A program made the translations under genes and the position numbers. The notes under the pieces were generated by a model. It made no database searches, was not told where the DNA came from, and saw nothing but the letters and a program-made list of their open reading frames with translations. From an uncultured Cellvibrio sp. (GTDB lineage: Bacteria; Pseudomonadota; Gammaproteobacteria; Pseudomonadales; Cellvibrionaceae), in contig CAMPIG010000029.1 of assembly GCA_946886255.1 (NCBI GenBank), positions 1 to 20,894 on the forward strand: a DNA stretch of 20,894 nt, in the 5' to 3' direction. Below are positions 8,111-16,593 of this stretch, piece after piece (the stretch's first letter is position 1; the number at the start of each line of letters is the position of its first letter).

Positions 8111-9121
8111 CTACTTTCTTTCATTACTCCCGCGCATCGCCTTGGCCCGCTTCTCCATCACCAGATACGCCACGCAGGCAATACTCAACGGCAATAAAAA
8201 ATACAACGCGCGATAACCTAACAGTGCCGCGAGAATTTCACTTTTATTAAATTCATGCTGCAACATGGTGAGAAAAATAGTTTCCAACACGCCGAGGCCA
8301 GCGGGGATGTGGGTGATGATGCCGGCGATGCTGCAAATCAGCAGTATGCCGAGTACGGTTGGGTAGAAGGCTTCGTCAGGAAGGAGGATATAAACCAGCA
8401 ATGCCATCAGCATCCAGTTAACGGCGCCCATGGTGGCTTGCAGTAATGCGAATTGCCAGCTGGGCAGGGTAATTTCATGGTCGCGGATTTTCCAGGTGCG
8501 GCGTTTGGAAAAACGGCAAGCGAGTAAATAAGTTGCTGCTACTAACAAAAGAGCGAAACCGATTAATTGCAGGGCAGTTGCGCCAAGATTCCATTCGTCC
8601 GGCAGGTTGAGCAAGCGTGCAGAAAAAATAATGCCCGCGAGGATAATATAGCCGAGCCAGTTAGTAACGACATTAATGGTAAAAATTTTGGTGATGGTGC
8701 CGACTTCCAGGCCCAGGCGTGAATAAAGTCGATAGCGTACCGCAAGGCTGCCGATCCAGGCGCTGAGGTTTAAGTTGAAGGCATAACAGACAAACGCAAG
8801 CGGCAGGATTTGCCGTGCGGGTAGCTTATGTTGGGTGTAATGCCGCGCGAGTAAGTCAAAGCTGCTGAATAAGCCGTAGCTGATTAATGCGATGGCGGCG
8901 CCGAGCAGGAGTGTTGTGGTTTTGTATCCGGTTATTGCGTCTTTGACTTCTTGCCATTCCAGATTTTTTATCAGATTAAACAGTAAACCGAATACCAGTA
9001 CAAACAACAAGACGGTTAATGCGCGCTTGGTCCAGGTCCACCAGGGTTTTTCCTGTTTTTTTTGTGAATGACTTTCCGTGTGCGTTGCGTTTTTTGCGGT
9101 GGCTGAACCTGATGTACTCAT
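8111..9121 (-). CDS. ybhN: YbhN/UPF0104 (LPG synthase TM-like) membrane protein, second copy
   Basis: A 336-residue polytopic inner-membrane protein of the UPF0104/YbhN group, whose membrane region resembles that of MprF (lysylphosphatidylglycerol synthase/flippase). Signature segments are LPARQILPLAFVCYAFNLN, RYRLYSRLGLEVGTI and HIPAGLGVLETIFLT, with about eight hydrophobic spans. A cytoplasmic leader rich in Ser, Thr and Lys precedes the first span. I chose ATG 9121 because it overlaps the upstream clsB stop by four bases (ATGA); the longer frame to 9328 is inside that gene. In E. coli ybhN follows clsB, as here. It is a diverged paralogue of the protein at 10399-11484, and lacks that protein's C-terminal extension. 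Its function is unproven; lipid handling or flipping next to cardiolipin synthase is the natural inference. Confidence 0.87.
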   Translation of the reverse strand: MSTSGSATAKNATHTESHSQKKQEKPWWTWTKRALTVLLFVLVFGLLFNLIKNLEWQEVKDAITGYKTTTLLLGAAIALISYGLFSSFDLLARHYTQHKLPARQILPLAFVCYAFNLNLSAWIGSLAVRYRLYSRLGLEVGTITKIFTINVVTNWLGYIILAGIIFSARLLNLPDEWNLGATALQLIGFALLLVAATYLLACRFSKRRTWKIRDHEITLPSWQFALLQATMGAVNWMLMALLVYILLPDEAFYPTVLGILLICSIAGIITHIPAGLGVLETIFLTMLQHEFNKSEILAALLGYRALYFLLPLSIACVAYLVMEKRAKAMRGSNERK

Positions 9122-10368
9122 ACGGTTTTTTCCTGTTCGCAAATCGTCGGTTTGGTGTCGCTGTCGTCTTCCAGTTCTTCGGCTTTTATCGGTTGGAGTA
9201 CCGGGGTATGCGCGGGCAACCAACCGGCGATGGCAGGAAAGTAGCGCGCAAAGTGGAAGCAGATAAATGCAAAAGGCAAGCGCCACCAATAACCGCGCAT
9301 GATTCGTTCGAGACTGATAGGTTTGCACGTTTTCGCAGCCAGCTCTTTCAGGTGCGAATACAGTTGTTCGTTGAAAGCTCTATCTTTGATAAAGACGTTG
9401 GCTTCGAGATTCATGGCGAGGCTTAAAGGGTCCAGATTACTGGAACCGATGGTGACCCATTCATCGTCAATCAAAGCGACTTTGCCATGAAACGGACGCT
9501 CGCTATATTCCAGGATAGTCACCCCTTCTTTCAGCAAATAATTATAGAGTGCGCGACTGCAAGCGCTGACCCAGGGCATATCCGGTTGGCCTTGCATAAT
9601 CAACAATACTTCCAGACCTTGGCGGGATGCATTGCGCAACGCGCGCAATAAACGATAACCGGGGAAGAAATAGGCGTTGGCGATAACGATACGCTTTTTA
9701 GCAGAGCGGATAGCGTGCAGATACAGATGCTCGATATCGGCTTTGTGTTTGTTGTTGTCGCGCACCGCGACCAGCATTTTGCTGTTGCCTGCGGGTGGAT
9801 TTGCGGTCGGCGTAGTGCGCGGAATATCAATAGGACCATTCTGTTTCGGCGTCGCTTCACGCAGCAGACTCAGGCTGGCGGCATGGATATCGGCAACGAT
9901 AGGTCCACGCACTTCCACTGCATAATCCTGTTTAGCCATTTCACCAAAGTCGGCGATATGCTCCTCAGAAAAATTAATACCGCCGACATAAGCAGTTTTG
10001 CTATCTACCACCACGATCTTGCGATGCAACCGGCGAAACATATTGGTGCGCATGCCCAGCATGCGCGGGCTGGGATCAAACACGCGCAGGGTAACACCGG
10101 CATCAACCAGCTCGGTCAAAAATGGTGTGCTCAGATCAAAGGTGCCATACCCGTCGACCATCACCTCCACGCGCGCACCGGCCCTGGCAGCGGCTATCAA
10201 CGCTTGCTGCAATTGTTTACCGATTTTATCTTCCGTGATGATAAAGGTTTCGAGCAAGACTTCTTCCCGCGCATTGCGGATGCAGTCAAACACGCGCGGA
10301 TAAAAGCCTTCGCCATTGATCAGCAACTCAACACTGTTGCCATCGCGCCAGGTGTGATTTTGCCTCAT
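9118..10368 (-). CDS. clsB: Cardiolipin synthase B-like phospholipase D family protein, second copy
   Basis: A 416-residue phospholipase D superfamily protein of the ClsB (YbhO) type. ClsB makes cardiolipin from phosphatidylglycerol at the inner membrane. Two HKD motifs are intact: HRKIVVVDSKTAYVGGINF (His115) and HGKVALIDDEWVTIGSSNLD (His294). The C-terminus carries the amphipathic or membrane-associating stretch YWWRLPFAFICFHFARYFP found near the end of this family, and ends in an acidic tail. No N-terminal transmembrane hairpin of the ClsA type is present, as expected for ClsB. GAGAGG lies about five bases before ATG 10368. It starts 30 bases after ybhN copy 1 and overlaps ybhN copy 2 by four bases. 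It is clearly paralogous to the protein at 11465-12718 but diverged, with a different linker between the HKD halves (about residues 170-200). Confidence 0.9.
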   Translation of the reverse strand: MRQNHTWRDGNSVELLINGEGFYPRVFDCIRNAREEVLLETFIITEDKIGKQLQQALIAAARAGARVEVMVDGYGTFDLSTPFLTELVDAGVTLRVFDPSPRMLGMRTNMFRRLHRKIVVVDSKTAYVGGINFSEEHIADFGEMAKQDYAVEVRGPIVADIHAASLSLLREATPKQNGPIDIPRTTPTANPPAGNSKMLVAVRDNNKHKADIEHLYLHAIRSAKKRIVIANAYFFPGYRLLRALRNASRQGLEVLLIMQGQPDMPWVSACSRALYNYLLKEGVTILEYSERPFHGKVALIDDEWVTIGSSNLDPLSLAMNLEANVFIKDRAFNEQLYSHLKELAAKTCKPISLERIMRGYWWRLPFAFICFHFARYFPAIAGWLPAHTPVLQPIKAEELEDDSDTKPTICEQEKTV

Positions 10369-10398
10369 AAAAACCTCTCAACCTCTATGATCCGGATT

Positions 10399-11484
10399 TC
10401 ACTGTTTGTCGCGCCTATGAAAAGGGTGATCCGTTTGTTTTCGGATCACGATCACTCCCGGTATGTCATGCTCTGGTATGTCTTGTAACAGATCGCTACG
10501 CCGGGCACGCCGCCGCCAGTGCCACACCTTGCCCTCCAGCACTACATACACAACGCAAGCAATCATCAGCGGCAACAGAAAATAAATAACGCGGTAAGCA
10601 ATCAGTGCTGCCACGATGCTGGCAGTGGGCAACTGATGTTGCAGGATGCCGATGAACACGGCTTCCAATACGCCGAGTCCTGCCGGAATTTGCGCAATCA
10701 TCCCGGCAATACCACTAATTAATAAAATACCCAACACGGCCGAATAGGACACAGCATCCGGCAATAAAATAAAAATCAGCCACGCCATCAGCAGCCAGTT
10801 AAGTGTGGACAAACCGGCCTGCGCCAGTGCCAGGCGAAAACTCGGCAGGGTGATTTCGTGGGTTGACCAATACCATGAACGGCGCGATGAAAACTGACAC
10901 AGCAGGAGGTAGCCTGCGGCGAGCAACAACATGACGACGCCGATAATGCGTAATGCTCCGGTATTGATCACCCAACTCGCCGGCAATTTCACCCAACCGG
11001 CGGAGAAAATAAATCCTGCCACGATGATGTAGCCAAGACTGTTGGTAAACACACTCAAGCTCAACACGCGGGTGATGGTGGACACGCGCAGGCCCAGGCG
11101 TGAATACAATCGGTAACGCATGGCAACGCCGCCGATCCATGAACTCAGGTTTAAATTAAACGCGTAACAGACAAAAGCTACTGGTAAGATTTGCCGCGCA
11201 GGCAAATGGTGGTCGGTATAAGCGCGTCCCAGTAGATCGTAACTGCTAAAGGCGATATAACTGACCAGGGCAACGGCCAATCCCATAACCAGTGTTTCGC
11301 GCTGGTAAGCCCGCAATGCCTGCTTTACTTCGAGCCAATTCAGGTTATCCATCAGCATGAATAACAATGCGGCCATGGCAACAAAAAAGCACAGGGTCAG
11401 CAGGCGTTTTGCCCACCGCCAGTAATGGTGTTGTTCATCGCGCTGGGCAAGCGCGAAATAATCGTCAGGCTCTTTCCTGGTCAT
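10399..11484 (-). CDS. ybhN: YbhN/UPF0104 (LPG synthase TM-like) membrane protein, first copy
   Basis: A 361-residue UPF0104/YbhN-type membrane protein with about eight hydrophobic spans. It shares LPARQILPVAFVCYAFNLN, RYRLYSRLGL, THEITLPSF and QIPAGLGVLEAVF with the second copy. The N-terminus (MTRKEPDDYFALAQRDEQHH) is shorter and more acidic than in copy two. It has an additional cytoplasmic C-terminal tail of about 45 residues, basic at first (WHWRRRARRSDLL) and ending HPFHRRDKQ. ATG 11484 lies 20 bases inside the 3' end of clsB copy 1, with GGAAG about ten bases upstream, so translation is probably coupled. The order clsB then ybhN is the E. coli arrangement. The substrate is unknown; a lipid-related transport role is inferred from the fold and neighbours. 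Confidence 0.88.
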   Translation of the reverse strand: MTRKEPDDYFALAQRDEQHHYWRWAKRLLTLCFFVAMAALLFMLMDNLNWLEVKQALRAYQRETLVMGLAVALVSYIAFSSYDLLGRAYTDHHLPARQILPVAFVCYAFNLNLSSWIGGVAMRYRLYSRLGLRVSTITRVLSLSVFTNSLGYIIVAGFIFSAGWVKLPASWVINTGALRIIGVVMLLLAAGYLLLCQFSSRRSWYWSTHEITLPSFRLALAQAGLSTLNWLLMAWLIFILLPDAVSYSAVLGILLISGIAGMIAQIPAGLGVLEAVFIGILQHQLPTASIVAALIAYRVIYFLLPLMIACVVYVVLEGKVWHWRRRARRSDLLQDIPEHDIPGVIVIRKQTDHPFHRRDKQ

Positions 11485-12718
11485 AATGGGTTTTCTTCCA
11501 TAGATGTTTCTGTGAACCTACCCGCTCAAGGTTGGGAATGTGCGCGGGAAGCCATCCGGCAATCACCGGAAAGTGACGCAGGAAATGAAAAGATAAAAAT
11601 ATCAGCGGCATGCGCCACCAATAGCTGCGTTTTACCACTTGCATGCTGACCGGCTCGCCATGTTCCTGCACCAGCGTGCGCAGATGTTTGAACAAGTGTT
11701 GATTAAAGGCTTCATCGTCAATCATCACGTTGGCTTCAAGGTTGAGCGACAGACTTAAGGGGTCAAGATTACTTGAGCCCAGTGTGGCCCAATGGCGATC
11801 AGCCAGGGCCAACTTTCCGTGGAACGGACGCTCCTTGTATTCATAAATTTTCACACCTTCACGCAATAAATACCCGTAAAGCAGCTGCGCACATAAACGC
11901 ACCCAGGGCATATCCGGCTCGCCTTGCAGAATCAGGGTGACGTTGACGCCGCGGCGTGCGGCATTCCGCAATGCCCGCAGCAAACCGTAACTTGGGAAAA
12001 AATAAGCATGGGCAAATACCAGACGCTCTTTGGCTGTGTTAACTGCGTGTAGATAACGTTTTTCGATATCCCGCTTATGTAATCCGTTATCGCGTATTGC
12101 TAACAGCGCCCGGACAGTGTTGTGTTTTTCCTGAAGGATTTCATGAGGATTATCGTGATGGGTGTCAACGAATTTTCTTAACCGTTGAAAACGCGGCGGC
12201 TTACTGTCGCCGTGGCGCAACAAGTCCAGGCAGGCTTGATGAATGTCCTGCACCACCGGTCCGCGTAAACGCATCGAATAATCCTGCTTGGCTTCTTCAC
12301 CAAAACTGCTTAACTGGTCAGCGCAGTAATTGATACCGCCGATAAACGCCACCTCGTTATCTACCACCACCAGTTTGCGATGCAGGCGACGGAACACATT
12401 CAAGCGCAAATTAAATAAATGGCGCGTAGGTTCAAACAGATGCACATGCACGCCGGCATCAGCCATAGCCTCAAAAAATGCTGCGCTGGCTTCGTTGCCG
12501 CCATAAGCGTCGATGGTGATTTCAACATGGACACCGCGCCGGGCGACATACATCAACGTTTGCTGCAATGCCTTGCCGACTTCATCGTCGCGGATGATAA
12601 AAGTCTCGATAAGCACTTCGCGCCGGGCTTTGCGAATGCTGTCAAATACGCGCGGAAAAAACGCTTCGCCATTAATCAATAACTCGACTTCATTACCCGC
12701 GCGCCAAGGGTCGTTCAT
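11465..12718 (-). CDS. clsB: Cardiolipin synthase B-like phospholipase D family protein, first copy
   Basis: A 417-residue ClsB-type phospholipase D superfamily enzyme. The two HKD motifs are complete: HRKLVVVDNEVAFIGGINY (His113) and HGKLALADRHWATLGSSNLD (His300). The start MNDPWRAGNEVELLINGEAF is the expected ClsB N-terminus without transmembrane helices. Near the end, YWWRMPLIFLSFHFLRHFP is a likely membrane-contacting segment. The linker between the two halves (about 170-205) is basic and histidine-rich. ATG 12718 overlaps the TGA of the ybhP-like gene by four bases, and the 3' end overlaps ybhN copy 1 by 20 bases. It therefore sits in the same position as E. coli clsB in ybhP-clsB-ybhN and is probably the ancestral copy of the pair. 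The family reaction is cardiolipin synthesis from phosphatidylglycerol; substrate preference of each copy cannot be read from sequence. Confidence 0.92.
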   Translation of the reverse strand: MNDPWRAGNEVELLINGEAFFPRVFDSIRKARREVLIETFIIRDDEVGKALQQTLMYVARRGVHVEITIDAYGGNEASAAFFEAMADAGVHVHLFEPTRHLFNLRLNVFRRLHRKLVVVDNEVAFIGGINYCADQLSSFGEEAKQDYSMRLRGPVVQDIHQACLDLLRHGDSKPPRFQRLRKFVDTHHDNPHEILQEKHNTVRALLAIRDNGLHKRDIEKRYLHAVNTAKERLVFAHAYFFPSYGLLRALRNAARRGVNVTLILQGEPDMPWVRLCAQLLYGYLLREGVKIYEYKERPFHGKLALADRHWATLGSSNLDPLSLSLNLEANVMIDDEAFNQHLFKHLRTLVQEHGEPVSMQVVKRSYWWRMPLIFLSFHFLRHFPVIAGWLPAHIPNLERVGSQKHLWKKTHYDQERA

Positions 12719-13476
12719 AGATGAACCTCGACCGCCAGTGGGGCGTGGTCAGACAGGTGCGACCAAGGGCGAATATGCAAGACTTCCGGGTTGCGGGCGG
12801 TGGCATTGCGCAGGTAAATCCGGTCCAGCCGAAACCACGGCCAACGCGCCGGAAAGCTGCGTGCCGGTTTACCGAATTGCTGAACAAAGACTTCTTGCAT
12901 GCCGCAATGCTCCAGTATGGCATCGGCGCGCTGGCGCCAGTCGTTAAAGTCTCCGGCGACGATAACCGGCTCTCCCGGAGGCAGGCTATCGACCAATTTA
13001 CACAACAGCCGCAATTGCTGCTGGCGATGATTTTCGCGTAAGCCAAGATGCACGCAAATGGCGTGAACTTCCGTCTGGCCGGGCACATAAATCACCGAAT
13101 GCAGCAAACCGCGCTGCTCAATGGTGCCGATAGAAACGTCGAGATTGTGGTAGCGCACAATCGGAAACTTGGACAAGAGCGCATTGCCATGATCACCGTG
13201 GGGATAAACGGCGTTGCGCCCATAGGAAAATTCCGGCCACATACTGTCGGCGAGGAATTCATACTGCGGCACGTCCGGCCAATTATCGTAGCGGGACGCG
13301 TGGCGTTTATGTTCGCCTAATACTTCCTGCAAAAATACGATATCGCTTGCATGGGTGCGCACAGCATCGCGCAATTCCGGCAACATAAAACGGCGGTTCA
13401 GTACTGTAAACCCCTTGTGTAAGTTCAAGGTCAGAATCCGCAGGCAATGGGTCGGCGTCTCTGAAGTTGAGGTCAT
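12715..13476 (-). CDS. ybhP: YbhP-like endonuclease/exonuclease/phosphatase family protein
   Basis: A 253-residue protein of the endonuclease/exonuclease/phosphatase (EEP) superfamily. Its motifs occur in order: ILTLNLHKG (about 14-22), VFLQEV (metal-binding Glu), HLGLREN, VAGDFNDW (Asp/Asn pair) and the terminal SDHAPLAVEV (catalytic Asp-His). Members cleave phosphodiester or phosphomonoester bonds in nucleic acids, inositol phosphates or lipids. The link to clsB in many genomes suggests a phospholipid-related substrate, but this is inference. No signal peptide is seen, so it should be cytoplasmic. It starts four bases inside the DUF72 gene (ATGA, 13473-13476) and ends four bases inside clsB copy 1, so it is tightly coupled on both sides. 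Confidence 0.92.
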   Translation of the reverse strand: MTSTSETPTHCLRILTLNLHKGFTVLNRRFMLPELRDAVRTHASDIVFLQEVLGEHKRHASRYDNWPDVPQYEFLADSMWPEFSYGRNAVYPHGDHGNALLSKFPIVRYHNLDVSIGTIEQRGLLHSVIYVPGQTEVHAICVHLGLRENHRQQQLRLLCKLVDSLPPGEPVIVAGDFNDWRQRADAILEHCGMQEVFVQQFGKPARSFPARWPWFRLDRIYLRNATARNPEVLHIRPWSHLSDHAPLAVEVHL

Positions 13477-14390
13477 GCAACGGCTCCTATCATCTTGCCC
13501 GGTTCGGCCTCCAGGGTGTCAGCCAACCCCAGGCGTTCCAGCATGTAACGCGCATCGTAGGGCGCAAAAAGTTTATCGGTGTTATCGAAATAACAATACA
13601 CATCCCGGCTGTCGTGCGCCTTATCTTTTTCCTCGGTCACCCGCCGGCCATCACCGGGTTGGCGCCCCTGACTCCATAACCGGATGCGTTTGTACCAGCG
13701 CTCCAGTGCCTCTTTGCTGTAACCGCTGTTGTATAACTCAACGTCACCGTGGAGACGCATATAGACAAAATCACTGGTTAAATCTTCCAGTTGCGGCCAG
13801 CGGCCCGCCGTGTCGGCCACCACCAGCGCCACGCGATGCTTGCGCAACAGCTCAATAAACGCCCCATCGACAAAACTGTCGTGCCGAATTTCGACCGCGT
13901 GACGCAGCCGTAAATTGTGCGGAATATCCAGATACCCTTCGCGCTGTACCTCCGGATCACTGTGGCGCGCATGGGTTTTTGCGGCATCGCTGGTCATTGG
14001 CAACTGGGCAAGAAATTCGGCAAACAAACTTTCATCAAAACGAAAACTGGGTGGGAACTGCCACAGGAACGGCCCCAGCTTTTCCTTTAGATGGAACATG
14101 CCGGACGCAAAGAAATTTGCCAAGGGTTGTTCGATATCGCGCAGGCGTTTGATATGGGTGATGTAGCGCGACGCCTTCACACTGAAGATAAAATTCTCCG
14201 GTGTGGCGGCGTACCAACTTGCGTAACTGGTAGGACGTTGCAGTCCGTAAAACGAACCGTTGATTTCAATGGAATTGACTGCGCGGGAAGCGAAGTACAA
14301 CTCATCTTTCTGGCGCAGCCCCTTGGGGTAAAAATTATTCCGCCAGGGGACGTAGCGCCAACCGGAAATACCAATATGTATGTTGCTCAT
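13473..14390 (-). CDS. DUF72 (YecE-like) TIM-barrel protein
   Basis: A 305-residue DUF72/YecE family protein. The N-terminus has the family signature IGISGWRYVPWRNNFYP, followed by YFASRAVNSIEINGSFYGL and FIFSVKASRYITHIKRL. Further conserved pieces are PFLWQFPPSFRFD, RHAVEIRHDSF and FVYMRLHGD. The fold is a TIM barrel with a nuclease-like active site, but the biochemical role of the family is not established. ATG 14390 has GAGGGAG just upstream (about three bases). The 3' end overlaps the ybhP-like gene by four bases, placing it first in the coupled run that leads into both clsB-ybhN pairs. No signal peptide or membrane span is present. Confidence 0.9.
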   Translation of the reverse strand: MSNIHIGISGWRYVPWRNNFYPKGLRQKDELYFASRAVNSIEINGSFYGLQRPTSYASWYAATPENFIFSVKASRYITHIKRLRDIEQPLANFFASGMFHLKEKLGPFLWQFPPSFRFDESLFAEFLAQLPMTSDAAKTHARHSDPEVQREGYLDIPHNLRLRHAVEIRHDSFVDGAFIELLRKHRVALVVADTAGRWPQLEDLTSDFVYMRLHGDVELYNSGYSKEALERWYKRIRLWSQGRQPGDGRRVTEEKDKAHDSRDVYCYFDNTDKLFAPYDARYMLERLGLADTLEAEPGKMIGAVA

Positions 14391-14422
14391 AAGCTCCCTC
14401 TGATTTAATAAAAAATAAATCC

Positions 14423-15724
14423 TTAATGATGACGCGCCGGTGCCGTCATGGAGGGCGGATCGCTGGCTGGAAAGGAATCGTCCAGTGCATCATCCAGCAT
14501 ACTTTCGTCGTCTTCCGTGTGCGTCTGTTGCGGATACAGTTCCACTTTTACCCAACCGCTGCGTCGTTGATCAAACGCCTTGAAAGCCTCAATAACATCG
14601 GCCAGGGGTTTGGTTTGCGTGAGAATTTTGGCTGGGTTGATACGACCACTCACCGTCAGTTCGATCAGCTTTGGGATATATTTTCGGTGAGGGCAATTGC
14701 CCATGTTGATGGTCAGGTTTTTATTCATCGCCATCCCAATAGGAAACTGGTTGGATTGCGGGGAATACACACCAATAATTGCCAGCGTGCCCGCTTTGGC
14801 CAATCCCTGGATGGCCCACTCCAGCGCTTGGCTGGGGCCATCACCCGGTTGCCAGTTTTCACCATCGGGATGCGCATCCGGCGCGATTTGCTCAACCTGC
14901 TTGGCGAAGCGTTGTTCTTCCTTTTCATCGGTGTGTGAATGGCGGTGTTCAGCATCAACACCAACCGCATCGATAGCGCGATCCACCCCAATACCTTTGG
15001 TCAAACGGTGCAGCGCTTCAACCGGATCTTCCTCTTCAAAGTTGATCACTTCAGCACCTTGCTGGCGCGCCATGCGCAAACGATCAGCGTGTTTATCAAT
15101 GGCAAATACGCGCGCTGCACCCAACAAAAACGCGCTGGCAATCGTAAATTGGCCCACGGGTCCGCAGCCGAATACCGCGACCGTATCGCCATTGGTCACC
15201 TCCGCCAGATCGGCGCCAAAATAACCGGTCGGGAAAATATCCGACAATAAAATCGCCTGGTCATCGGTGACTTCGGGTGGGAGTTTAATCAACCCGACAT
15301 TGGCAAAGGGAATGCGGGCTTTTTCTGCCTGCAAGCCATGGAAACTGCCTGTGTTCGCCGGCCCGCCGAAAAACGCCGTACCGGCTTGTTTGCCGTTGGG
15401 GTTGGCATCGTCACACTGCGAATAATAACCGGCGCGGCAGTAAGAACAATTACCGCAAGCGATGGTGGACGGAATCACCACCCGATCACCGATCTGCAAA
15501 TTGCGCACGTCATCGCCGAGCGCCTCCACGATACCCACACCTTCATGGCCGAGAATCGTGCCCGCCTCCATACCGCCCACTGTACCGCGAATAAAATGCA
15601 GATCCGTGCCGCAGATGGCGGAAGCGGTTAATCGTACAATGGCATCTGTAGGTTCTCGCAATTGCGGCTCGGGAACATCATCCAGGCGAATATCGCCCAC
15701 CGCGTGAAATACAACAGCTTTCAT
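14423..15724 (-). CDS. Zinc-dependent alcohol dehydrogenase (formaldehyde dehydrogenase-like) with acidic C-terminal tail
   Basis: A 433-residue medium-chain zinc alcohol dehydrogenase. Catalytic zinc ligands are Cys38 (AICGTDLHF) and His60-Glu61 (LGHEGVG). The structural zinc cysteines are 90, 93, 96 and 104 in CGNCSYCRAGYYSQC. The Rossmann motif is FGCGPVGQF. A long insertion with HRHSHTDEKEEQRF and DGENWQPGDGPSQALEW places it with the FDH-like group of class III-type enzymes that oxidise alcohols or aldehydes with NAD(P). After the normal end (SGWVKVELYP) there is an extra tail of about 30 residues containing LDDALDDSFPASDPPS. I chose ATG 15724 because GGAGG (15730-15734) sits five bases upstream; the longer frame to 15766 spans that site. 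It is 41 bases after the CBS gene and 32 bases before the DUF72 gene on the same strand. Confidence 0.9.
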   Translation of the reverse strand: MKAVVFHAVGDIRLDDVPEPQLREPTDAIVRLTASAICGTDLHFIRGTVGGMEAGTILGHEGVGIVEALGDDVRNLQIGDRVVIPSTIACGNCSYCRAGYYSQCDDANPNGKQAGTAFFGGPANTGSFHGLQAEKARIPFANVGLIKLPPEVTDDQAILLSDIFPTGYFGADLAEVTNGDTVAVFGCGPVGQFTIASAFLLGAARVFAIDKHADRLRMARQQGAEVINFEEEDPVEALHRLTKGIGVDRAIDAVGVDAEHRHSHTDEKEEQRFAKQVEQIAPDAHPDGENWQPGDGPSQALEWAIQGLAKAGTLAIIGVYSPQSNQFPIGMAMNKNLTINMGNCPHRKYIPKLIELTVSGRINPAKILTQTKPLADVIEAFKAFDQRRSGWVKVELYPQQTHTEDDESMLDDALDDSFPASDPPSMTAPARHH

Positions 15725-15729
15725 AGTGG

Positions 15730-15734
15730 CCTCC
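15730..15734 (-). promoter_or_regulatory. Strong ribosome binding site deciding the alcohol dehydrogenase start
   Basis: On the minus strand GGAGG precedes ATG 15724 with a five-base spacer. In-frame ATG codons further upstream lack such a site, so the protein should begin MKAVVFHAVG. Confidence 0.8.
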
Positions 15735-15765
15735 ATCATTGATAACCGCATAATTAAGGGCACCA

Positions 15766-16179
15766 TTAATGCGCGCGCGCAACACCCTGCAACACCGTAT
15801 CGCTGGTTTGCTGATTGTGACAGCTCGCGATATTACCCAGCGAAACCACACCCACCAGACGTTTCTCGCGATTGAGGACCGGCATCCGGCGCATTTCATT
15901 TTCAGCCATGTTTTGCGCCACATCCTGAACACTTTCATCGTCGAAACAATAACGGATGGTGTTGCTCATGACCTTGCTTATCGGGGTGTCGCAATCCAGA
16001 CCTTGCGCAACGGCTCGAATAGCAATATCGCGATCCGTCACCATCCCGACCAAACGATCCCCTTCATTAATTAGCAGCGCACCGCTATCAATATCGGCCA
16101 TCAGCGCAGCCGCTTCGCGAATGCTTTGGTCAGGTGTGAGAGTTTTTACTTCGGTCGTCATAACATCTCGAATTTGCAT
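15766..16179 (-). CDS. CBS-domain pair protein
   Basis: A 137-residue protein made of two CBS domains: residues about 7-60 (MTTEVKTLTPDQSIREAAAL to VGMVTDRDIAIRA) and about 70-122 (MSNTIRYCFDDESVQDVA to LVGVVSLGNIA). Both halves carry the G-hydrophobic-VT/S-x-D/G-x-I ending typical of CBS repeats, which bind adenosyl ligands such as AMP, ATP or SAM. No effector domain is fused, so it is a standalone ligand sensor of the kind often seen with stress functions. ATG 16179 has AAGGAG (16187-16192) seven bases upstream. It is the first gene of the minus-strand run, 41 bases before the alcohol dehydrogenase, and a promoter for the operon probably lies in the gap upstream of it, although no clear -35/-10 pair was identified. 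Confidence 0.92.
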   Translation of the reverse strand: MQIRDVMTTEVKTLTPDQSIREAAALMADIDSGALLINEGDRLVGMVTDRDIAIRAVAQGLDCDTPISKVMSNTIRYCFDDESVQDVAQNMAENEMRRMPVLNREKRLVGVVSLGNIASCHNQQTSDTVLQGVARAH

Positions 16180-16192
16180 GTGTTTTCTCCTT

Positions 16193-16593
16193 AATAATTA
16201 ACGTAAAAAGCGACAATAGAACATTAGCGCCAGGTTCTCTTTTTTCTGCGCAGGTAAAAGTTGCGACTGAAATAAAAGGGGCAAGTTCAGTGAGTTGTAG
16301 GGCTTTGTTATTGAGTTACTTAGGAGGAAGAAACGCATATCTGCCTCGGCGGCTCGTATTTTTGGAGTGGTAGCTGGATGGAACAAAAATCCTTGCCGGG
16401 TCAAAGGGCTAATACGCTTTCCCGGAATTGGGATATGAGGTTGGATGATTGTTTTGCAGGGTGATGAAACTTGGATAATTTGCCTGCAGCATTGACGCTC
16501 CAATAGTTTCAGTTTAATTTGCGCGGAAGATGGAACCGGAGATATGCGGCTCTGAGAAATGGCCTTTGAGGCTACGATTTGCAACGAGTGAGC
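16193..16593. other. Intergenic stretch without a convincing gene
   Basis: About 400 bases between the CBS gene and the Imm50-like remnant. A 128-residue minus-strand frame spans most of it, but its product is low in typical domain features, has no ribosome binding site and matches nothing I recognise. The promoter of the CBS gene should lie at its left end. I see no terminator, repeat or RNA gene here. Confidence 0.5.

Noticed and set aside
9715..10488. 257-residue plus-strand frame antisense to clsB copy 2
   Set aside because: It lies opposite a gene with intact catalytic motifs, and its product is rich in His, Gln and Ile as expected for an antisense shadow.
16198..16584. 128-residue minus-strand open frame beside the CBS gene
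   Set aside because: No ribosome binding site, no recognisable domain, unusual residue mix rich in Ser, Gln, Pro and Ile; probably a chance frame in intergenic DNA.
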